This document shows positions 16,354 through 24,743 of a DNA stretch of 64,000 nt, in pieces. The notes under the pieces are model-generated. The model saw nothing but the letters and a program-made list of their open reading frames with translations. It was not told the origin of the DNA and ran no database searches. The stretch is from assembly GCA_045644545.1 (NCBI GenBank), contig JAZRHC010000023.1:1-64000 (forward strand), given 5' to 3'. This DNA is from Scatosoma sp045644545. GTDB taxonomy: Bacteria; Bacillota; Clostridia; Christensenellales; Borkfalkiaceae. The translations under genes were made by a program, and so were the position numbers. How positions within the stretch are numbered: position 1 is the first letter of the stretch; the number at the start of each line of letters is the position of its first letter.

Positions 16354-17388
16354 TTATAAAATCAAACACGCGTCCCCAAACGAAAAGAAACGATACTTTT
16401 CTCGCACCGCGTAATCGTATACGTTCAAAATTTCCTCTCTGCCCGTGAGGCACGCCACCAGCATAATCAAGGTGCTTTCGGGCAGGTGAAAATTCGTCAC
16501 GAGCGCGTCCACGCATTTCATTTTATAGGGCGGGTACAGAAAAATTTCCGTACTCCCCTTGCACGCTTTCACTTCCCCCTTTTCGTCCGCTACGCTTTCG
16601 AGCGTTCGAACGGAAGTCGTGCCGACGGCGATCACCCGTCTTCCTTCGCGCTTTGCCGCGTTGATTAAATTCGCCGCCTTTTCGTCGATCTCGTATTCTT
16701 CCGAATGCATTTTGTGGTCGGTGATAATTTCCTCGCTGACGGGGCGAAAAGTGCCGAGCCCCACGTGCAAAAGCACTTCCGCGATCTGTACGCCCTTGTT
16801 TTTCAAGCGTTCCAAAAGCTCGGGCGTGAAATGCAATCCCGCCGTCGGCGCGGCGGCTGAGCCGTCGATCTTGCTATACACCGTGTTATACCGCGTTTGA
16901 TCGACCAGCTTTTCTTTGATATACGGCGGGAGTGGCATCGTGCCGACCTCGCTTAAAATATCCTCGAACACGCCGTCGAATTCGAATTCCACGATTCTCT
17001 CCCCGCTCTCCGTGATCCCTTTGACCGTGAAACAAAGCTTATCGCCGACCGTCATTGAAACGCCGAGCTTGCCCTTTTTCCCGGGTCGCATCAGCACTTC
17101 CCAAGTTTTGAGGTCGTAGCGTTTTAAAAGCAACACCTCGACCTTCCCGCCGTTTTTCGTCGTCGCGTACATACGCGCAGGAATCACCTTGGTTTTATTG
17201 AGCACGAGCAAATCTCCCGCTTTCAGCTCGCTTTCGATATCGCGGAAAATTTTATCCTCGATTTTTTTCGTCGCCCGATCGTAGACGAGAAGGCGCGAGG
17301 AATCCCGCGGCTCGGCGGGCGTTTGCGCGATCTGCGCTTCGGGAAGCTCGTAGAAAAAATCGCTTTTTTTATATCGTATTTTATCCAT
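16354..17388 (-). CDS. queA: S-adenosylmethionine:tRNA ribosyltransferase-isomerase
   Basis: This enzyme transfers the ribosyl part of SAM to preQ1-tRNA to make epoxyqueuosine at the wobble base. The 344 residues include the N-terminal FYELPEAQIAQTPAEPRDSSRLLV, the block GDLLVLNKTKVIPARM, GSAAAPTAGLHFTPELL and HVGLGTFRPV, all diagnostic for QueA. It ends the ruvC-ruvA-ruvB-queA unit, an arrangement common in Firmicutes. tgt, the usual next gene, is not here; the 50-base gap to ruvB suggests co-transcription. Confidence 0.97.
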   Translation of the reverse strand: MDKIRYKKSDFFYELPEAQIAQTPAEPRDSSRLLVYDRATKKIEDKIFRDIESELKAGDLLVLNKTKVIPARMYATTKNGGKVEVLLLKRYDLKTWEVLMRPGKKGKLGVSMTVGDKLCFTVKGITESGERIVEFEFDGVFEDILSEVGTMPLPPYIKEKLVDQTRYNTVYSKIDGSAAAPTAGLHFTPELLERLKNKGVQIAEVLLHVGLGTFRPVSEEIITDHKMHSEEYEIDEKAANLINAAKREGRRVIAVGTTSVRTLESVADEKGEVKACKGSTEIFLYPPYKMKCVDALVTNFHLPESTLIMLVACLTGREEILNVYDYAVREKYRFFSFGDACLIL

Positions 17389-17437
17389 ATTTTTTGAAAA
17401 TGCCCCGTACAGGTATTTGACGAACGCTTATTCGTCC

Positions 17438-18493
17438 TTACTTTTCGTCCTCGAAAAAGGACATTTGTTTTTTGGGCTTTGCTTTCAGCTGTAAGCCCAT
17501 ATGCTCGTAGGCGTCCTTCAAGCAAATTCGCCCGCGCGGCGTGCGCGCGATAAAGCCGAGCTGCAATAAATACGGCTCGTAAACGTCCTCGATCGTGTTC
17601 GCGTCCTCGTTAATGGTCGCGGCGAGCGTTTCCAGCCCCGCAGGGCCGCCGCCGAATTTTTCGATAAGCGCGCGGAGCAGGTTTCTATCCGTTTCGTCCA
17701 AGCCCAGCTCGTCGATTTCCAAGCGAGAAAGCGCAAACCGCGCGTCCGCTTTCGTGATCACGGCGTTCCCTTTCACGAGCGAAAAATCCCGCACGCGTTT
17801 TAAAAGACGATTGGCAATACGAGGCGTGCCGCGGCTACGCCGCGCGATCTCGTCCGCCGCGTCGTCCTCGATCCCGATTTCCAAAGCCCCCGCCGAACGG
17901 GCGACGATCTTTTTAAGCTCCTCGGGCGTATACATTTCAAGGCGGTTGATAATGCCGAACCGATCGCGCAAGGGGCTTGCGAGCATCCCCGCGCGGGTGG
18001 TCGCTCCGATCAGCGTGAATTTTTTCAAGGCGAAGCGGATATTGCGCGCCGACGGGCCTTTCCCGACGATAATATCGAGCGCGTAGTCCTCCATCGCCGA
18101 ATATAAAATTTCCTCGACCGAACGGTTGAGGCGGTGAATCTCGTCGATAAACAACACGTCGCCCTCGTTCAAGTTCGTGAGGATCGCGGCGAGATCGCCC
18201 GAACGCTCGATGGCAGGGCCGCTCGTGATCTTGATCGCCACCCCCATTTCGTTCGCGATAATATGCGCGAGGGTGGTTTTCCCCAGACCCGGGGGGCCGT
18301 ATAATAAAACGTGATCGAGCGCGTCGCCCCGCTGTTTCGCGGCGGTAACGTATACGCTTAAATTCTCTTTTACCTTTTCCTGCCCGACGTATTCGGACAT
18401 CGTTTTCGGACGGAGAACGTTCTCCTCCGCGTCGTATTCCGTTTTCGTGCTTACGATCAAATTTTCGGAATCGTATTCTTCTTCGTCAAACAT
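17438..18493 (-). CDS. ruvB: Holliday junction helicase motor RuvB
   Basis: AAA+ hexamer that drives branch migration with RuvA. In 351 residues it has Walker A GPPGLGKTTL, Walker B with LFIDEIHRL, sensor 1 GATTRAGMLASPLRDRFG with the arginine finger, and the winged-helix C-terminus ending in TPRGR. The short acidic-basic tail (KAKPKKQMSFFEDEK) is variable in the family. It starts 21 bases after ruvA. Confidence 0.98.
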   Translation of the reverse strand: MFDEEEYDSENLIVSTKTEYDAEENVLRPKTMSEYVGQEKVKENLSVYVTAAKQRGDALDHVLLYGPPGLGKTTLAHIIANEMGVAIKITSGPAIERSGDLAAILTNLNEGDVLFIDEIHRLNRSVEEILYSAMEDYALDIIVGKGPSARNIRFALKKFTLIGATTRAGMLASPLRDRFGIINRLEMYTPEELKKIVARSAGALEIGIEDDAADEIARRSRGTPRIANRLLKRVRDFSLVKGNAVITKADARFALSRLEIDELGLDETDRNLLRALIEKFGGGPAGLETLAATINEDANTIEDVYEPYLLQLGFIARTPRGRICLKDAYEHMGLQLKAKPKKQMSFFEDEK

Positions 18494-18514
18494 ACCTTCC
18501 TCCCCGTGCGGTTT

Positions 18515-19123
18515 TTACACCCCTTGCAGGGCTTTCATAATCACTTCTTCCACGGTGTTCGCGCCCTGTTCGCGCGCCTTTTTCACCGCGTTCACGCTTT
18601 CCGTGCGCGTAAAGCCAAGCCCCGTCAGCGCGGAAACCGCGTCCTCGTCTGCCGACGAAAGCTTTTGGACGGGGGTTGCGGGCGCAAGGCTCGCCGTTTC
18701 CCCGCTCGCGCTTAAAATTTCCTCCGCGGAGATCTTGCCGTGCAGTTCCAAAACGATCTTTTCCGCCGTCTTTTTGCCCAGCCCTTTCACCGCCGAAAGC
18801 CGTTTGATATCCGCCGTTAAGATCGCCGCGGCAAGCTCGTCGGCAGAAAGCCCCGAAAGCACCGCGATTCCGAGCTTCGGACCTACGCCCGAAACGCCCG
18901 TAAGCTTTAAAAACAGCTCCTTTTCTTTCACGCTTTCAAAACCGAACAGCGTTACGCCGTCCTCTTTCACCTGCAAATAGGTATATAATTCCGCAACCTC
19001 TCCGACGGTGAGTTTTTTAAACGCCCCGCCCGAGCAATACATCTCGTAGCCGAGTCCGTTCACGTCTAAAATCGCCGTTTCGCTCGTGGTCGTCAACACC
19101 CTGCCCCTTACGTACGCTATCAT
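18515..19123 (-). CDS. ruvA: Holliday junction-binding RuvA
   Basis: The 202-residue tetramer subunit holds the four-way junction flat. OB fold at 1-65 (MIAYVRGRVLTTTSETAILDVNGLGYEM), two helix-hairpin-helix motifs (LTGVSGVGPKLGIAVLSGL and VKGLGKKTAEKIVLEL) and domain III for RuvB contact at the C-terminus (DEDAVSALTGLGFTRTESVNAVKKA). Between ruvC and ruvB. Confidence 0.98.
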   Translation of the reverse strand: MIAYVRGRVLTTTSETAILDVNGLGYEMYCSGGAFKKLTVGEVAELYTYLQVKEDGVTLFGFESVKEKELFLKLTGVSGVGPKLGIAVLSGLSADELAAAILTADIKRLSAVKGLGKKTAEKIVLELHGKISAEEILSASGETASLAPATPVQKLSSADEDAVSALTGLGFTRTESVNAVKKAREQGANTVEEVIMKALQGV

Positions 19124-19139
19124 TTCCGTTCTTCACTCC

Positions 19140-19862
19140 TTATTTTTCTTCCCCGCTTTTCTCGGCGGATTCTTGCATTTTGAGCACCGCCGCGGCGATT
19201 TGAGCCGCCGACGAAACGCTCGGTTTTCTCGTTTTCGGCGCGCCGCCCGCGACCGACCGCACGATCGTTTTTTTCTTTTTCTCGGGCGCGGAAGGTCGTC
19301 CGCCCTCCATCATTGAACGGAACGCCTCGCCCCCGACCGCGTTGTGCCCTTTCGTCCTCGTCGTATTCCCGACGGCGAACAGATTCCCAAATCGGCTCGT
19401 AAATGCGTGGCAAAGCGCGATGGCAAGCGCGTCCGCCGCGTCGTCGGGCTTGGGGATTGCCGTCAATCTCAAAAGCGAGGCGACGACCTCTTGCATCTGG
19501 AGTTTATCCGCTCTGCCGTAGCCCGTGAGCGCCTGTTTTATCTGCATCGGAGTATATTCGAACAGCCTGCCGCAGCTTTTCACGCAAGCGAGCATAGCCA
19601 CCCCGCGCGCGTGGGCGACGGCGATGCCCGTCGTGATATTTTTGGAAAAGAAAAGCTCTTCCATCGCGACTTCGTCGGGACGGAATTTTTCGAGAATTTT
19701 GGAAACGCCCTCTTCGAGTATCGCAAGCCGCACGGGCAAGCTTTCCTCTTTGGGCGTTACCACCACGCCGTAGTCAACCGCGCGGCAGTTTCCCCTATCG
19801 TCTTTTTCGATCACGCCGTAGCCTAAGGTGGCGATACCGGGATCGATTCCGAGAATGATCAT
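19140..19862 (-). CDS. ruvC: Holliday junction resolvase RuvC with a long C-terminal extension
   Basis: RNase H-fold endonuclease that cuts Holliday junctions. Catalytic residues are visible: D in ILGIDPGIATLGYG, E in AMEELFFSKN, and the pair in DDAADALAIALCHA. The core ends near residue 160, the usual RuvC length. Here the chain goes on to 240 with a low-complexity tail rich in K, A, G and S. First gene of ruvCAB-queA; the promoter lies 30 bases upstream. Confidence 0.95.
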   Translation of the reverse strand: MIILGIDPGIATLGYGVIEKDDRGNCRAVDYGVVVTPKEESLPVRLAILEEGVSKILEKFRPDEVAMEELFFSKNITTGIAVAHARGVAMLACVKSCGRLFEYTPMQIKQALTGYGRADKLQMQEVVASLLRLTAIPKPDDAADALAIALCHAFTSRFGNLFAVGNTTRTKGHNAVGGEAFRSMMEGGRPSAPEKKKKTIVRSVAGGAPKTRKPSVSSAAQIAAAVLKMQESAEKSGEEK

Positions 19863-19891
19863 TTTTCGCTTTTCTACCTTCCTTTCCTTTT

Positions 19892-19920
19892 ATTTTACAA
19901 CAAGCGAAAGAAAAAGTCAA
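19892..19920 (-). promoter_or_regulatory. ruv operon promoter
   Basis: Minus strand: TTGACT, 17 bases, TAAAAT. Confidence 0.7.
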
Positions 19921-20003
19921 GCGGAAGCGCAGCGCCCGCGCTTTCCGCGGGGCTTTTTAGAAAAATTTTTCGTAATTTTCAAAAAAAGTGCGTCAGTATG
20001 CTC

Positions 20004-20031
20004 TTGACAAACGCAAAATCCGTGGTATAAT
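20004..20031 (+). promoter_or_regulatory. Strong promoter of the 58-residue peptide gene
   Basis: TTGACA, 16 bases ending in GTGG, then TATAAT. It shares CAGTAnnCTC ahead of the -35 and AAAATCCGTGG ahead of the -10 with promoters at 33865 and 63221. Confidence 0.85.
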
Positions 20032-20113
20032 ATCCCACGACGAGCCGCCAAGACCGCGCTTTTCTCCACACAGCCGCCCGCCAAGGCTGTTTCGGCAGAA
20101 GGAGAGTGGTTTT

Positions 20114-20290
20114 ATGAAACTGATCAAGGTTACCGCGCTACTGGTGGTTTACGCTTTCGAAGTCCTGTTGCTGGGGCTAATCGAAAGGCTCGCCAAAGGG
20201 TTGACCAAGAAGCTGACGGCGATCCAAAACGCCGCTCGGCAAACCGTCTCCCGATTAAACGAAAAACGCGCCGCTTTAAAACAGCGATAA
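20114..20290 (+). CDS. Small membrane protein of unknown function (58 residues)
   Basis: The ATG at 20114 has an excellent ribosome site (AGAAGGAGAG) and lies about 75 bases after a near-consensus promoter, so it is very probably expressed. The sequence has one hydrophobic helix at about 6-25 (TALLVVYAFEVLLLGLIERL). An amphipathic, basic C-terminal half (KGLTKKL..RLNEKRAALKQR) follows. No family is recognised. It stands alone between ruvC and ferredoxin and ends at a terminator. A small membrane-anchored regulator or toxin-like peptide are both possible; nothing in the sequence decides. Confidence 0.75.
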   Translation: MKLIKVTALLVVYAFEVLLLGLIERLAKGLTKKLTAIQNAARQTVSRLNEKRAALKQR

Positions 20291-20298
20291 CGCGTGGC

Positions 20299-20332
20299 TT
20301 TTTCGCCCTTCCCTCGCCCCGAGGGCGAAAAA
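20299..20332 (+). terminator. Terminator of the small membrane protein gene
   Basis: TTTTTCGCCCT paired with AGGGCGAAAAA, starting 9 bases after the stop. Confidence 0.7.
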
Positions 20333-20351
20333 GTTTATAAAGTTTATAAAG

Positions 20352-20384
20352 AAAGGACGTCGGTTTTGCCGACGCCCTTTTCTT
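20352..20384 (-). terminator. Terminator of the ferredoxin gene
   Basis: Minus strand: AAAGGGCGTCGG/CCGACGTCCTTT stem followed by CTTTAT; a few bases after the ferredoxin stop. Confidence 0.75.
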
Positions 20385-20395
20385 TTCCGTTAAAA

Positions 20396-20566
20396 TTATT
20401 CCGCTTTGATTGCGCCTACGGGACATCCGTCCTCACAAGCACCGCAGTCGACGCAGCTATCGTCGATCACGTAGATGCCTTCCGCACCGAGCGAAATCGC
20501 TCCTACGGGACAGGTTTCCGCGCACGCGCCGCAAGCTACGCATTCGTCGTTAATAACGTGTGCCAT
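20396..20566 (-). CDS. 2[4Fe-4S] ferredoxin
   Basis: A 56-residue clostridial-type ferredoxin carrying low-potential electrons in the cytoplasm. It has two cysteine clusters, CVACGACAETCPVGAI and CVDCGACEDGCPVGAI, each with CxxCxxCxxxCP. The sequence is otherwise minimal, as usual for this family. The ATG follows GGAGGT by 7 bases. It has its own promoter (20610-20638) and terminator, so it is monocistronic, although a cysteine desulfurase gene lies just upstream. Confidence 0.97.
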   Translation of the reverse strand: MAHVINDECVACGACAETCPVGAISLGAEGIYVIDDSCVDCGACEDGCPVGAIKAE

Positions 20567-20609
20567 AATTGCTACCTCCGATTTATCTTTATATTTTCAT
20601 TGTGCCTCT

Positions 20610-20638
20610 ATTATAACACAATTTTTTTAATTAGTAAA
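20610..20638 (-). promoter_or_regulatory. Ferredoxin promoter
   Basis: Minus strand: TTTACT, 17 bases, TATAAT. Confidence 0.75.
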
Positions 20639-20687
20639 GGATTACACGAAGGATTTTTTTGGTTTTTTGGGGATTTTCAACCCTTTT

Positions 20688-21845
20688 TCAAGCGTTCAAC
20701 GCGCGGAGTTTGTTCACCGTCGCAACGAAAATCTTCGCCGCCTCGTCGATTTCCGCTTCCGTGTTGTCCTTCCCGAAGCTGATACGAACGCAGGTTTTGG
20801 CTTGCGATTCCGAAAGCCCCATCGCCAAAAGCACGTGGCTGGGCTTGACCGACGCGCTCGCGCAAGCCGACCCCGCGGCGATCGCCACCCCTTGCAGATC
20901 CATATTGAACAGAAACGCCGTGTTCTCTACGCCTTCGACTCGTAAATTCAAAACCGCGGGCAGGGCGTTTTCGCTATCGCCGTTGACCGTTACGCCGCCC
21001 AGCGCGGCGATCCCGTTTAAAAACCGAGCTTTGAGCGAAGCGAGCTTTTTTTCCGTTTCGTCGAGCCCTCGCACCGCCAAATCATACGCCGCGGCAAGCC
21101 CCACGACGGAAGGCACGTTGAGCGTACCGCCCCGAAGCCCGCGCTCCTGTTCCCCGCCGCCGACGAGCTTTTCGATCTTCACGCCGTCGCGGATATACAA
21201 AACGCCCACGCCCTTCGGTCCGAAAAATTTATGCGCCGAAAAGGACAGCAGGTCCGCGCCGAGCTCTTTCACGTCGAGTTTTCGATAGGGCGCGAGCTGT
21301 ACGCAATCGGTGAAAAAGAGCGCGCCGTGGTTTCGGGCAAGCTCCGCGAGCTCTTTGACGGGCTGTATCGCCCCCGTTTCGTTGTTTGCCGCCATCACGC
21401 ACACGAGCGCAACCGAATCGTCGAGCCGTTCCTCTACGGCGGTTATCTCAACCCTGCCTCCCTCGTTTACGGGAATATAGTCTACTATAAAGCCTTCCTT
21501 TTCCAGCCGTTCCGCGGCGGAAAGCGCGGCGTGGTGCTCGATCGAAGAAATCAAAATACGGGTTTTTCCTTCCCGTTTTTTGGCATACGCCCCGCCGAGG
21601 ATCGCCCAGTTGTCGCTCTCCGTTCCGCCCGAAGTGAAATAGACCTCCGAAGGCTTCGCGCCGATCAGGTTTGCCACGGTATCTCTCGCCCCGTCTACGG
21701 CGAGCATAGACCTTCTGCCCAAACCGTGCGGGGAATCGGCGTTGCCGAACAGCTCGCAAAAATACGGCTTCATTTTTTCGAATACCTCGGGATCGAGCGG
21801 CGTGGTTGCCGCGTGATCGAGATAAATAATTTTTTTATCGTTCAT
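20688..21845 (-). CDS. Cysteine desulfurase (NifS/IscS family)
   Basis: PLP enzyme that takes sulfur from cysteine for Fe-S clusters or tRNA thiolation. The protein is 385 residues from the ATG at 21845, which follows AAGGAGAG; an upstream frame to 21869 lacks this site. Seen: YLDHAATTPLDPEV at the N-terminus, SSIEHHA, the PLP lysine in SFSAHKFFGPKGVGVLY, RGGTLN and the active cysteine in GSACASASVKPSHVLLAMG. The longer loop after the cysteine indicates group I (NifS/IscS). No IscU or MnmA gene adjoins, so the sulfur acceptor is open. Confidence 0.93.
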   Translation of the reverse strand: MNDKKIIYLDHAATTPLDPEVFEKMKPYFCELFGNADSPHGLGRRSMLAVDGARDTVANLIGAKPSEVYFTSGGTESDNWAILGGAYAKKREGKTRILISSIEHHAALSAAERLEKEGFIVDYIPVNEGGRVEITAVEERLDDSVALVCVMAANNETGAIQPVKELAELARNHGALFFTDCVQLAPYRKLDVKELGADLLSFSAHKFFGPKGVGVLYIRDGVKIEKLVGGGEQERGLRGGTLNVPSVVGLAAAYDLAVRGLDETEKKLASLKARFLNGIAALGGVTVNGDSENALPAVLNLRVEGVENTAFLFNMDLQGVAIAAGSACASASVKPSHVLLAMGLSESQAKTCVRISFGKDNTEAEIDEAAKIFVATVNKLRALNA

Positions 21846-21858
21846 AAGCTCTCCTTTT

Positions 21859-22374
21859 TCAAAAGGCAAAAATCAAAATTCCGAACAACCCGCCTATCAA
21901 CGCGCCGCCGAGAAGATCGGTCGGGAAATGCAATCCCGCCGCGTAGCGGATATAGCCGAGCAAAAGTCCGCCCGCATACACGCAAAGCCCCAAAGCCAAG
22001 CTCCACGGCAAGCATACCCCGCCGATCGCAAACGCCATCGCGATATGTCTTGACGGGAAGGACTTGTCCGAGCCGTGCAATTTCTTAAAAAGCGGCGTTA
22101 TTCCCGCGCCCGATTCGTCGTAGGGGCGTTTGCGGCGAACGAGCTCCCGAAGCAGGAACACCGCGCAAAAACAGCCCGACGGAAACAGCAAGCAAAGAAA
22201 TAACGCGTACCACTCCCCCGCGCAAACGCGCGCGAGCAAAAGCGTGAGATAGGCGGCGAAAATCAAGCCCGTCAGCGCGTAGTTGAGACAAACGAGCGTG
22301 CGTTTCGCCCACGGTCGGGCGCGATAAAACGCGGCTTGGCGTTCGTAAATTTTACGGTAGCGTTCGAATTTCAT
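21859..22374 (-). CDS. PAP2-family membrane phosphatase, apparently leaderless
   Basis: A 171-residue protein with four to five membrane helices. The three phosphatase motifs read RRKRPY, SFPSRHIAMA (arginine where most have glycine) and RYAAGLHFPTDLLGG. Likely substrates are lipid pyrophosphates such as undecaprenyl pyrophosphate, or phosphatidic acid. The -10 box (22381-22386) ends 6 bases before the ATG of MKFERYR, so the mRNA should start at or next to this codon, with no ribosome site. An ATG at 22380 touches the -10 box. It ends 13 bases before cysteine desulfurase and may drive it too. Confidence 0.85.
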   Translation of the reverse strand: MKFERYRKIYERQAAFYRARPWAKRTLVCLNYALTGLIFAAYLTLLLARVCAGEWYALFLCLLFPSGCFCAVFLLRELVRRKRPYDESGAGITPLFKKLHGSDKSFPSRHIAMAFAIGGVCLPWSLALGLCVYAGGLLLGYIRYAAGLHFPTDLLGGALIGGLFGILIFAF

Positions 22375-22380
22375 AAACAT

Positions 22381-22409
22381 ATTATAGCACAATTTTTCGC
22401 GTTGTGCAA
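22381..22409 (-). promoter_or_regulatory. Promoter of the PAP2 gene
   Basis: Minus strand: TTGCAC, 17 bases, TATAAT, then six bases to the ATG. Confidence 0.8.
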
Positions 22410-22415
22410 GCAAAA

Positions 22416-22445
22416 GAGCCCTCCGAAGGGGGATTCGGAGGGCTC
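22416..22445 (-). terminator. Terminator of the EF-G-like gene
   Basis: 12-bp perfect stem GAGCCCTCCGAA/TTCGGAGGGCTC with 6-base loop; minus-strand tail CTTTTGCTT. Confidence 0.8.
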
Positions 22446-22453
22446 GTATACGC

Positions 22454-22545
22454 CGCGTAAGGGGAGATCGCTTTCGGAAATGGCGCGGCGCATAGGTTGT
22501 AAGGCTTCCGAAAGCGGGGAAAACCGTTTACGCCGTGAAAATAAA
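22454..22545 (-). other. Structured 3' untranslated region of the EF-G-like gene
   Basis: An 11-bp perfect stem CGCTTTCGGAA (22469) / TTCCGAAAGCG (22506) is nested in GCGTAA/TTTACGC, before the terminator. Purpose unknown; no open frame. Confidence 0.45.
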
Positions 22546-22573
22546 CTCCTCTAAACCGTGTTGAGAGTCGCGG

Positions 22574-24634
22574 TTATTCGGCGGCTTTCGCCGCCGCGAC
22601 GATCCCGTCCACCAGCATAGGCGGTACGTCCTCGTAAGCTAAAAATTCGGATACGAATTTGCCGCTACCGCGCGTTAAGGAGCGAAGCTCCATCGTGTAG
22701 GTCATAATTTCCGCAAGGGGCACTTCCGCGGTGATAACCGACGTCGCGCCTTCGGCGTCCGTGCCCATAATGCGCCCGCGGCGTTTATTGATATCGCCCA
22801 TCACGTCGCCGAGATAATCACTGGGCACGGCGATCTTCAAGCGATAAATCGGCTCTAACAGCACGGGCTTTGCGTTCTTCAAGCCTTCCTTATAGGCAAT
22901 CGCCGCCGCCATCTTGAAGGAAAGTTCGTTGGAGTCTACGTCGTGATAACTGCCGTCGTAAAGGGTGGCTTTCACGCCCGTGACGGGATAGCCCGCGAGC
23001 GGACCGTGCTCCATACTCTCGCGCAAGCCTTTTTCGACCGCGGGGAAGTAGTTCTTGGGCACAGCGCCGCCAACGACCTCTTCTTCGAATACGAATTCTT
23101 CTTCCGAGGGCTCGAAACGAATCTTACAATGCCCGTACTGACCGTGCCCGCCCGATTGCTTTTTATGCTTGCCTTCGGCGTCGGCTTTGCCTCGAATGGT
23201 TTCTCTGTACGCGATCTTGGGCGTGGCGAGCTTGACGTCTACGCCGTAGCGCGCCTTCACGCGTTTTACGAGCATTTCGAGTTGCATATCGCCCTGCCCG
23301 CCGAGCAGAAGCTCGCCCGTTTCGGCGTTCTTTTCCACCGAGAAGGTAAGATCCTCTTCGCTGAGTTTATTGAGCGCGGCGAACACTTTGTCCTCTTCGC
23401 CCTTCTTTTCGGACGTGACGGACATAAACAAGGTAGGCTTGGGGAAACGGATCGCGGGGAAGCGCACCTTTGCGCTCGGATCGCAGAGCGTGTCGCCCGT
23501 GTTGGTGTTGCCGAGCTTGTTCACCGCGCCGATATCGCCCGCGGACAGTTCGTCCACCGCTTCCATTTTCTTGCCACGCAAAACGTAGACCTGACCGATA
23601 CGTTCTTCTTGCGCGGTGTTCGCGTTCCAAACCGTCGAGCCGCTCTTTAAAACGCCGCGGAAGCTCTTCAAATAGCTAAGCTTGCCCGAATACGGATCGA
23701 CGACCGTTTTAAACACCTGCGCGGCAAACGGCGCGTTTTCTTTGGTCACGACGTCGACGACCTTGCCCGTTGCCACGTCCTCGGCGAGGATATGCGCGCG
23801 TTCGCGGGCTTGCGGCATATACGTTACGATCTCGTTCAAAAGATTGATAACGCCACGGTTTTGGAGCGCCGAGCCCGCCATAACGGGAATGGTATTGACG
23901 GAAGCGATTCCAACGCGAATACCGTGTATGGTTTCCTCGCGGGTAAGCTCGCCCGCTTCGAAATATTTATCGAGGAGCACCTCGTCGTTTTCCGCCGCCG
24001 TTTCCATCAGGCTGGCTTTCATTTCCTCGACTTGATCCTTCATATTCTCGGGGATAGGAATTTCCTGCGGTCCGCCTTCCTTGAACAGGTACGCGCGTTC
24101 TTGGAGCGCGTTGATACAGCCCTGCATTTTCCCGTTTTCCATAATCGGGATCTGAATCGGCGCGAGCTTGCCGTGATATTTATCGCGGAGCGCCTGCACC
24201 GTGCCGAAATAATCGGCGTTTTCCTTGTCCATACCGTTGATAAAGATAATCAGCGGTTTCCCAAGCTTTAAACAATAATCCACGACGGTTTCCGCGCCGA
24301 TCGGGATCACGCCGTTCGCGCCGATCACGAGCAGAGCCCCGCCCGCCGCGCGCAAGCCTTCCTGACGTTCCCCTTCAAAATCGTAAAAGCCCGGCAGATC
24401 GAGCAGATTGATTTTCACGTCCTTCCAAGTCAAATGCCCGCAAGACGTATAAATCGACATTTTTTTCGCGCGTTCGAGCTCGTCGAAATCGGAAACGGTC
24501 GTGCCGTCCGTTACCTTGCCTTGGCGGTCGATAACGCCGCCGTTAAAGAGCATCGCTTCGCACAGCGTCGTTTTCCCCTCGCCGCTATGCCCGATAATCG
24601 CGATATTACGAATGTTTTCGCTTTTGATACCCAT
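22574..24634 (-). CDS. EF-G-like translational GTPase
   Basis: A 686-residue GTPase with all five EF-G domains. G1 reads GHSGEGKTTL rather than the GHVDAGKTT of canonical EF-G, with G3 DLPGFYDF and G4 NGMDKENAD (N-x-M-D, not NKMD). Domain IV carries SGGHGQYGHCKI and the C-terminus DVMGDINKRRGRI. The divergent switch motifs match the second EF-G-like group of Firmicutes and Thermus, whose job (ribosome rescue or specialised translocation) is unsettled. Start ATG 24634 follows AAGGGGG; the promoter and a leader hairpin lie upstream. Confidence 0.88.
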   Translation of the reverse strand: MGIKSENIRNIAIIGHSGEGKTTLCEAMLFNGGVIDRQGKVTDGTTVSDFDELERAKKMSIYTSCGHLTWKDVKINLLDLPGFYDFEGERQEGLRAAGGALLVIGANGVIPIGAETVVDYCLKLGKPLIIFINGMDKENADYFGTVQALRDKYHGKLAPIQIPIMENGKMQGCINALQERAYLFKEGGPQEIPIPENMKDQVEEMKASLMETAAENDEVLLDKYFEAGELTREETIHGIRVGIASVNTIPVMAGSALQNRGVINLLNEIVTYMPQARERAHILAEDVATGKVVDVVTKENAPFAAQVFKTVVDPYSGKLSYLKSFRGVLKSGSTVWNANTAQEERIGQVYVLRGKKMEAVDELSAGDIGAVNKLGNTNTGDTLCDPSAKVRFPAIRFPKPTLFMSVTSEKKGEEDKVFAALNKLSEEDLTFSVEKNAETGELLLGGQGDMQLEMLVKRVKARYGVDVKLATPKIAYRETIRGKADAEGKHKKQSGGHGQYGHCKIRFEPSEEEFVFEEEVVGGAVPKNYFPAVEKGLRESMEHGPLAGYPVTGVKATLYDGSYHDVDSNELSFKMAAAIAYKEGLKNAKPVLLEPIYRLKIAVPSDYLGDVMGDINKRRGRIMGTDAEGATSVITAEVPLAEIMTYTMELRSLTRGSGKFVSEFLAYEDVPPMLVDGIVAAAKAAE

Positions 24635-24674
24635 AATTTTCGTCCCCCTTGAAACGTTGAATTTTTTTACTCTC

Positions 24675-24701
24675 GGCGTTGCGGTTGGGTCGTGCAACGC
24701 C
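24675..24701 (-). promoter_or_regulatory. Leader hairpin of the EF-G-like gene
   Basis: GGCGTTGC/GCAACGCC perfect 8-bp stem with 11-base loop between promoter and ribosome site. Confidence 0.5.
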
Positions 24702-24714
24702 GATCGGTATTCTC

Positions 24715-24743
24715 ATTATATTATATTTCTTTTCATTTTTCAA
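24715..24743 (-). promoter_or_regulatory. Promoter of the EF-G-like gene
   Basis: Minus strand: TTGAAA, 17 bases, TATAAT. Confidence 0.75.
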
